DNA of 10,700 nucleotides, from the NCBI GenBank assembly GCA_945878745.1, contig CAMDVY010000059.1, positions 1 to 10,700 on the forward strand. Direction: 5' to 3'. The translations under genes and the position numbers were made by a program. Under the pieces are notes generated by a model. That model did no database searches. It was not told the origin of the DNA and saw nothing but the letters and a program-made list of their open reading frames with translations. Below are positions 6,632 through 10,700 of this stretch, piece by piece. This stretch comes from Klebsiella pneumoniae. GTDB taxonomy: Bacteria > Pseudomonadota > Gammaproteobacteria > Pseudomonadales > Azotimanducaceae. Numbering within the stretch: position 1 is the stretch's first letter; every line of letters starts with the position of its first letter.

Positions 6632-7975
6632 ATGAATCAGCACTATCTCGATGCCGCCAGGAAAGTAGGTTCTTTTCTGGAGTCGCAGCGAATAGAAGGC
6701 CCGAATGGTGCGCTATGGCAACGTAATGCCGGGCATCCCGGCCGCCCGGTGCACACGCTTTATCACGGCAGCGCCGGAATCGTTCTGTTCTACCTCGAAC
6801 TGCGCCGGGCCACCGGTGAATCTCAGTGGCTATCCGTGGCCGCCGATGCCGGCCGTCAGCTAAGTCACTACGTCCAGCAAAAACTGGATGCCAAAGAGCA
6901 TCTCACCATCGGCTTGTTCAGTGGCTGGCCGGGATATGTGTTTGTCCTGGATCAATTGAGTCTCGCCACAGGCGATCAGTCCTTCCGAACCTTGGCGCAG
7001 TCGGTCTACCTGCAGATTCTTGACCAAGCGAGTGTGATTGGCGCCGGTATGGGGTGGATTGAACCCATGCCGTTCGCCGATATCACTGGCCACTCGGGTG
7101 ATCGGGAAATCTATGATCTCTCAGTTGGCGCAGCGGGGGTCGGGTTGCTCTGCCTGTACGCTCATGAACATGATTTACATCCCGAAGCGCTGGATCACGC
7201 GCGACGCGTCTGCGACCGATTGCTGGAAGTCGGTGAAACAACATCGGACGGCAAACGATGGAAGGTGATGTCGGATATGCCGTGGACCTTCAACGCTCCC
7301 AACTTCGCGCACGGCGCAGCTGGTGTGGGATATCTGCTGGCAAGAACCGCTCAGGCGACCGGTGACGATAAATATCTTCAGGCGGCGATTGAGGCAGCGA
7401 AATACGTCGTGTCTCGCAGCTACCCGAGTGGTGATGGCCATCTGGTCTGTCACACCGAAGACAGGCAACCTCCAGAGCTTTTCTATCTGGGTGTATGCCA
7501 TGGACCCGCAGGCACTGGCAGGTTGATGTATCTCCTGCACACTCTGACCGGGGATGTGAAGTGGGATCACTGGTTGCGTGGCAATGTCACCGGCCTGCTT
7601 GCAACCGGAGCGCCGGAGAGTCGTACACCGGGGCTGTGGCAGAATTACGGCCAGTGTTGTGGTGACGCTGGCATCGGCGACTATGCATGTTATCTGCTTC
7701 GGGCAACGGGTGATGTATCGTACCGGGAGCTTGCGCAACGCATTGCCGAACAGCTCATTCGAAATGCCACGCCGGGCCAGATCGGACAGGCTTGGCAACA
7801 AGCCGAACACCGGAACCGACCGGACTTCATTGAAACCCAGACCGGTTACATGCAAGGCGCTGCCGGGATTGGCAGTTTCCTGCTGCATCTCGCCACGGTT
7901 GACGACGAGACAACGGCCAAGATCACGTTGCCGGATATCCCTTTCCCCGAACAACGCAAGGCAGTTCTCGCTTAA
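6632..7975 (+). CDS. Stand-alone LanC-like protein (lanthionine synthetase C family)
   Basis: LanC proteins form an alpha/alpha toroid around a zinc ion that activates a thiol for addition to a dehydroamino acid. All seven GxxG-type repeats of the toroid are present: YHGSAG (45), FSGWPG (96), SVGAAG (165), AHGAAG (227), CHGPAG (289), CCGDAG (342) and MQGAAG (407), in 447 residues, close to LanC length. NFAHG holds the conserved His227. The zinc ligands of NisC are Cys, then an adjacent Cys-His; here Cys289 is kept but the second site is Cys342-Cys343, so the His ligand is replaced by Cys. There is no dehydratase domain, and no LanB or precursor peptide is encoded nearby. GGAG lies 7 bases before the ATG. 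The gene for the EthD protein follows after 45 bp, probably co-transcribed. Lanthipeptide cyclisation is not supported by context. Addition of a small thiol such as glutathione, as reported for eukaryotic LanCL proteins, is a possible alternative. Confidence 0.85.
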   Translation: MNQHYLDAARKVGSFLESQRIEGPNGALWQRNAGHPGRPVHTLYHGSAGIVLFYLELRRATGESQWLSVAADAGRQLSHYVQQKLDAKEHLTIGLFSGWPGYVFVLDQLSLATGDQSFRTLAQSVYLQILDQASVIGAGMGWIEPMPFADITGHSGDREIYDLSVGAAGVGLLCLYAHEHDLHPEALDHARRVCDRLLEVGETTSDGKRWKVMSDMPWTFNAPNFAHGAAGVGYLLARTAQATGDDKYLQAAIEAAKYVVSRSYPSGDGHLVCHTEDRQPPELFYLGVCHGPAGTGRLMYLLHTLTGDVKWDHWLRGNVTGLLATGAPESRTPGLWQNYGQCCGDAGIGDYACYLLRATGDVSYRELAQRIAEQLIRNATPGQIGQAWQQAEHRNRPDFIETQTGYMQGAAGIGSFLLHLATVDDETTAKITLPDIPFPEQRKAVLA

Positions 7976-8020
7976 CGGATTTACGCAGTCGCCAACCTCA
8001 CAACATCAGGAGCCCGTCAG

Positions 8021-8581
8021 ATGTCCGCACACGAATTGGTCGTCACCTCGAACGATGTGGAAGGCAGTCGCGCACTTGCACGGCAGCTTGGAGGAATCGT
8101 CTACATTGATGATCGGGCAGATACCGGATCCCTTCCATTTCGTGCGTTGATACGTCTGCCTCTGGATGGTCGATCGGCTGCAGAATCTGCTGACCTGGCA
8201 GGGATTTCATTGGGTGCATACCGTGTAACGCCCAGAGAAATAAAAAGTGGATCCATGTCGGTTGTCGCACTGCACGCCATGGTTCGACACCCCGATCTGT
8301 CCCATGCACAGGCAGATGCGCATTGGCACCTTCAGCATGGACCGCTGGCATTGATACACCATCCCTACATGAGCCAGTACATTCAGCTGTCAGTGGATGA
8401 GTGTTTGTCCGGTCCGTCATATGACGGGTTTGCATTGTGCGGTTTTTCGAACCTGGAAGATCTGAAGCAGCGTTTTTTTGCCGGGCCGCCGAGTATCGAT
8501 GTCATTCGCACTGACGTGGGCAAATTCTCCGATGTTCGTCGGTCTCCCCGTCGTTTAGTTGCCCAGGTGATTCACCCGTGA
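8021..8581 (+). CDS. EthD-domain dimeric alpha/beta-barrel protein
   Basis: The protein has 186 residues. The C-terminal half has the EthD signature: a strand (VVALHAMVRHPDLS), AQADAHWHLQHGPLALIHHPYMSQYIQL (His-Gly-Pro-Leu with the following His/Tyr), then YDGFALCGFSNLEDLKQRFF and a late DVGKF. The N-terminal 80 residues look like a degenerate first half of a two-barrel arrangement, without the signature. EthD proteins are ferredoxin-like dimers; the founding member assists a cytochrome P450 in ether degradation, while most others have unknown roles and some act in polyketide cyclisation. AGGAG (8008-8012) lies 8 bases before the ATG. The LanC-like gene ends 45 bp upstream, so the pair is probably one operon. 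After the stop there are only 51 bp before the convergent glutaminase, with no clear terminator hairpin. The specific function is unknown. Confidence 0.8.
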   Translation: MSAHELVVTSNDVEGSRALARQLGGIVYIDDRADTGSLPFRALIRLPLDGRSAAESADLAGISLGAYRVTPREIKSGSMSVVALHAMVRHPDLSHAQADAHWHLQHGPLALIHHPYMSQYIQLSVDECLSGPSYDGFALCGFSNLEDLKQRFFAGPPSIDVIRTDVGKFSDVRRSPRRLVAQVIHP

Positions 8582-8632
8582 GCTGATTCAGCAGTCCGGG
8601 TGGCACCGATTGGCCAGAGCTCCCGCAAGCCC

Positions 8633-9586
8633 CTAAACCGCGTTTGATCTGGGCTGAAAGATGGACAGGTTCAGTTCATCCGCCAGAGATTTCACAGCGG
8701 CGAGACCCGCGACACTATTGCCCTTCGCGCCCAGCGCCGGTCCGTAACTGGCGATGGAACACAACCCGGGAACAATGGCGAGCAGACCACCGCTCACCCC
8801 GCTTTTTGCAGGCAAGCCGACTTCCACCGCAAATTGTCCGACCTCGTCGTACAACCCACACGTGAGCATCACCGCAAGCAGTTTGCGATTCTGCCTGGCA
8901 TCCAGAATCGGTCGACTCAGCAGCGGGTCGATCCCTCCGTTGGCGAGAAACAAGCCCATGCGTGCAAGGCCGGTCGCAGTGGTTTGAATGGCACACTGCC
9001 GGATGTAGGTTTCGCAGGTCAGCATGGGGTCGTCGATGATTTCGAAATGCCGCATGTAGTTGGCGAGCGACCGATTGCGAAAGCCGGTGCGCCACTCGGA
9101 ACGATACACATCCTCATCCACCTCGAAGACACCCCTTGGACAGATCGTTCGCAGGAAGTTCTGAAAGTGCAGGATCTTCTGTTCGACAGTTGCGCCACGC
9201 AGACGACCTGAGACGACGATGGCACCGGCGTTGATCAGTGGATTGCGCGGTTTGCCTTGTTCTTCTTCCAAACGCACGATGGAGTGAAATGCGTCACCAC
9301 TCGGCTCGACCCCAACACGGTTGAAAACCTCATCATCGCCATCGCTGAGCAGGCACGCGAGAGCGAAGATCTTCGAGACACTCTGCAGTGAAAAATCCAG
9401 GTCGGCATCGCCGGCGGTGACAGGCTCTTCGGCACCCAGTGGATGCACGGCAAGGCCGAACCAGCCTGGGCTGGCGCTTGCGAGTTCTGGAATGTAGTTG
9501 GCTACAGCTCCAGAACCCAAGGCCCGTCGCCCGGCTTCATAGGCGCGCTTGACGATCACTTCCAATGCAGCTCGGTCTTCAAGCAT
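8633..9586 (-). CDS. glsA: Glutaminase (GlsA/beta-lactamase-like fold)
   Basis: Hydrolyses L-glutamine to glutamate and ammonia in the cytosol. The 317 residues from MLEDRAALEVIVKRAYEAG fit the family (about 305-320). Motifs seen: FSLQSVSKIF with the catalytic Ser-x-x-Lys, NPLINAGAIVVSG, YIRQCAIQTTATGLARMG, and KSGVSGGLLAIVPG near the C-terminus, all characteristic of GlsA. An upstream ATG at 9628 would add 14 residues, but the 9586 start was preferred because GGGGAA lies 5 bases before it and the length then matches the family. It is convergent with the EthD gene and divergent from the NTF2-like gene, so it is probably transcribed alone. It looks intact and ordinary, a likely housekeeping or acid-response gene not tied to the ACP-FkbH unit. 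Confidence 0.95.
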   Translation of the reverse strand: MLEDRAALEVIVKRAYEAGRRALGSGAVANYIPELASASPGWFGLAVHPLGAEEPVTAGDADLDFSLQSVSKIFALACLLSDGDDEVFNRVGVEPSGDAFHSIVRLEEEQGKPRNPLINAGAIVVSGRLRGATVEQKILHFQNFLRTICPRGVFEVDEDVYRSEWRTGFRNRSLANYMRHFEIIDDPMLTCETYIRQCAIQTTATGLARMGLFLANGGIDPLLSRPILDARQNRKLLAVMLTCGLYDEVGQFAVEVGLPAKSGVSGGLLAIVPGLCSIASYGPALGAKGNSVAGLAAVKSLADELNLSIFQPRSNAV

Positions 9587-9615
9587 TACAGTTCCCCACC
9601 GCGAAAAGAGTCGGG

Positions 9616-9642
9616 ATTTTAGCGCCAACGATGCCGGGACAA
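9616..9642 (-). promoter_or_regulatory. Possible sigma70 promoter for glsA
   Basis: On the minus strand TTGTCC (9642-9637) and TAAAAT (9621-9616) are separated by 15 bp. The -10 hexamer matches five of six positions, the -35 four of six. Transcription would begin near 9609, about 23 bases before the chosen ATG. This also argues against the longer ATG at 9628. Spacing is short, so this is only a candidate. Confidence 0.3.
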
Positions 9643-9696
9643 TCCGATTTGTTCGTTCTGCCGTATATTGGGTTGTCGTTACTGGAGTGTGGAAGG

Positions 9697-10074
9697 ATGT
9701 GGTCAGCAGATGATGAAGCGGCGGTCAGGTTGGCCCACGGCCGGTACTTTCAAGCACTTGGCAGTGGGAATATGGACGGGCTCGCCGAAAATTTCGTGTT
9801 TCCCGCGGTGTTCAAGGGCTTTCTTGAAGACACCGTCATCGCGACAGACAAAGCGTCTTTGCTGACTACGTACGAAAAGTTGATTGCAGCTGCGCCGAAG
9901 GCGACACGTACCGAGCTGATCAGTCAGAACGTCAGTTATCTCAGGCCGGACGTCTACATGCTGACCATGGATTACAAGCAGTATGACCCTGATGATTCGC
10001 GGATCCACGAAGGCCGTGCTGTCTATTTCATGAAGCGGGTAGGCGATGGCTTCAAGCTGTTTGCCGTATTCTGA
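9697..10074 (+). CDS. NTF2/SnoaL-like small protein
   Basis: The protein has 125 residues from MWSADDEAAVRLAHGRYFQAL. The helix with RYFQALGSGNMDGLAENFVFPAVF, followed by several strands ending in EGRAVYFMKRVGDGFKLFAVF, fits the cone-shaped NTF2-like fold (SnoaL/DUF4440 type): an N-terminal helix pair, a small loop with GNMDG, and a curved sheet. Members are isomerases, dehydratases or ligand-binding proteins; nothing seen fixes a substrate. The frame is open from 9565, but the earlier ATG would overlap glsA and its promoter. The 9697 start has GGAG (9684-9687) 9 bases upstream and begins where the fold begins. It is divergent from glsA across 110 bp and convergent with the next gene, with 16 bp between stops. 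Confident as a gene, only moderately so as to family. Confidence 0.7.
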   Translation: MWSADDEAAVRLAHGRYFQALGSGNMDGLAENFVFPAVFKGFLEDTVIATDKASLLTTYEKLIAAAPKATRTELISQNVSYLRPDVYMLTMDYKQYDPDDSRIHEGRAVYFMKRVGDGFKLFAVF

Positions 10075-10090
10075 CCAACCGGTTACGGAG

Positions 10091-10477
10091 TCAGTATTTC
10101 ACGCCGAGGTACGCAGCGATCGCTCCGGTGGCAATGATTGCTGAAACTATGCGCACTGCGAGCCAGGTTTCGATACGTGACTGTTCTTCGATATAAACCT
10201 GCGTTTCCTCTTCGTTCATACTCGCCAGTTGAGTCGTCAATCGGAACCGCGAGTTGGTGTTTTTCTTCTTTGGTACCGCGACGAAAAGTTCAGGTGTTTC
10301 GCTCAGCCGCTGATGCACGTTTGCAAAAGCAATGTCGGTGCAATCGGCGACTTCAGCGGCCGTCAGTGACTGCGATGGATGTTCACGAAAAGCACGACAC
10401 ATCCGGCTCAGTGTGCTGGTACGCCCGCGAAATCGAAGTCTGGTAATAGGGACGGAGCCGGGACGTGCCATCAACAT
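10091..10477 (-). CDS. Small predicted winged-helix protein with C-terminal membrane anchor
   Basis: The protein has 128 residues and I do not recognise a named family. Residues about 20-80 look like a winged helix: STLSRMCRAFREHP, then SLTAAEVADCTDIAFANVHQRLSETPEL as a helix-turn-helix, then a basic stretch (VPKKKNTNSRFRLT) as the wing. A short acidic linker (ASMNEEETQVYIEEQ) leads to a single hydrophobic segment near the end, WLAVRIVSAIIATGAIAAYLG. That order predicts a tail-anchored cytoplasmic DNA- or protein-binding domain. Codon 3 is also ATG, and neither start has a strong ribosome-binding site. It is convergent with the NTF2-like gene. The domain reading is by eye and tentative; that the frame is a real gene is more likely than not. 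Confidence 0.55.
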   Translation of the reverse strand: MLMARPGSVPITRLRFRGRTSTLSRMCRAFREHPSQSLTAAEVADCTDIAFANVHQRLSETPELFVAVPKKKNTNSRFRLTTQLASMNEEETQVYIEEQSRIETWLAVRIVSAIIATGAIAAYLGVKY

Positions 10478-10635
10478 AAGCTCTAGGAGTTCCAGGGCGT
10501 ATCATGTCTTGCTTCCGCTAACGAGACCAGCCCGCCGTTTGGTGCACGAGCAAAGGGTACCGACCGGTTAACGACAGGAGGTCTTGGCACGGCTTGTGCT
10601 GCCCATCCTCAGGGACAACTACCGAGGCCTTCTTC

Positions 10636-10700
10636 ATGCTGACCGATGTGGCCATTAACCTGTTTTGCAAGGATCACGTCCGCACGTTCGAGTTTTATCG
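10636..10700 (+). CDS. VOC/glyoxalase-family protein, N-terminal fragment cut off by the window
   Basis: The visible part, MLTDVAINLFCKDHVRTFEFY, is the opening strand and helix typical of VOC-superfamily proteins (glyoxalase, bleomycin-resistance or PhnB-like), where the strand leads into a (D/E)xxRxxxFY motif. GAGG lies 8 bases before the ATG. A perfect AGGAGGT at 10576-10582 lies further upstream with an in-frame TTG at 10594, so a 14-residue longer form is possible. Only 21 codons are visible, so subfamily and metal ligands cannot be judged. The 158 bp between the previous gene and this start contain no other convincing gene. Confidence 0.6.
   Translation, partial: MLTDVAINLFCKDHVRTFEFY

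Noticed and set aside
7175..7954. A 259-residue minus-strand open frame under the LanC-like gene.
   Set aside because: The sense strand has all seven LanC repeats; the antisense product has no domain and is a shadow.
2737..8581. A complete tetronate or polyketide biosynthetic cluster.
   Set aside because: ACP and FkbH are present, but no ketosynthase, acyltransferase, FabH-like enzyme, transporter or pathway regulator is found in the window.
8582..8632. A bidirectional terminator between the EthD gene and glsA.
   Set aside because: Only a GCTGA/TCAGC repeat with a one-base loop and a short TGGC/GCCA pair are seen, with no T-tract on either strand.

Overview
The window looks like chromosomal DNA of a gammaproteobacterium with moderately high GC. 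The guess rests on the proteins (a GlsA-type glutaminase, a proteobacterial-looking MraY paralogue, FkbH with its ACP) and on one intergenic hairpin near 6480-6503 that resembles the GTGGGAGC-type REP elements of Pseudomonas and Xanthomonadaceae relatives. No genus is claimed. There are no rRNA, tRNA, CRISPR or IS features, and no gene-free gap exceeds about 165 bp.

Layout. Positions 1-223 (minus) hold the N-terminal part of a small monooxygenase-like dimeric-barrel protein. Positions 353-1402 (minus) encode a divergent MraY-like phospho-sugar transferase whose N-terminus fits the family only if translation starts at ATT. Positions 1534-2730 (minus) encode an exported SGNH/GDSL-family protein that has lost its catalytic serine. 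Divergent from it lies a tight plus-strand operon: an acyl carrier protein (2737-3042), an FkbH-type HAD protein that would make glyceryl-S-ACP (3076-4707), and a double alpha/beta-hydrolase fusion (4704-6467) with Arg and Cys at the two nucleophile-elbow positions. After a REP-like hairpin come a stand-alone LanC-like protein (6632-7975) and an EthD-domain protein (8021-8581). The right end is more ordinary: glutaminase on minus (8633-9586), an NTF2/SnoaL-like protein on plus (9697-10074), a small predicted winged-helix protein with a C-terminal membrane anchor on minus (10091-10477), and the start of a VOC/glyoxalase-like protein (10636-end).

How the genes may work together. The ACP, FkbH and double hydrolase form a translationally coupled unit. 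Family knowledge says FkbH loads a C3 glyceryl unit from a glycolytic bisphosphoglycerate onto the ACP. The double hydrolase resembles, by motif, a fusion of the two hydrolases found in exosortase-A/PEP-CTERM polysaccharide loci. No ketosynthase, acyltransferase or ligase is present, so this is not a normal polyketide cluster. With an MraY-like enzyme and a secreted SGNH protein back to back with it, a cell-envelope glycan modified by a glyceryl-derived acyl group is a reasonable but unproven hypothesis. The LanC-EthD pair may be an independent unit: no LanB/LanM-type dehydratase or precursor peptide is visible.
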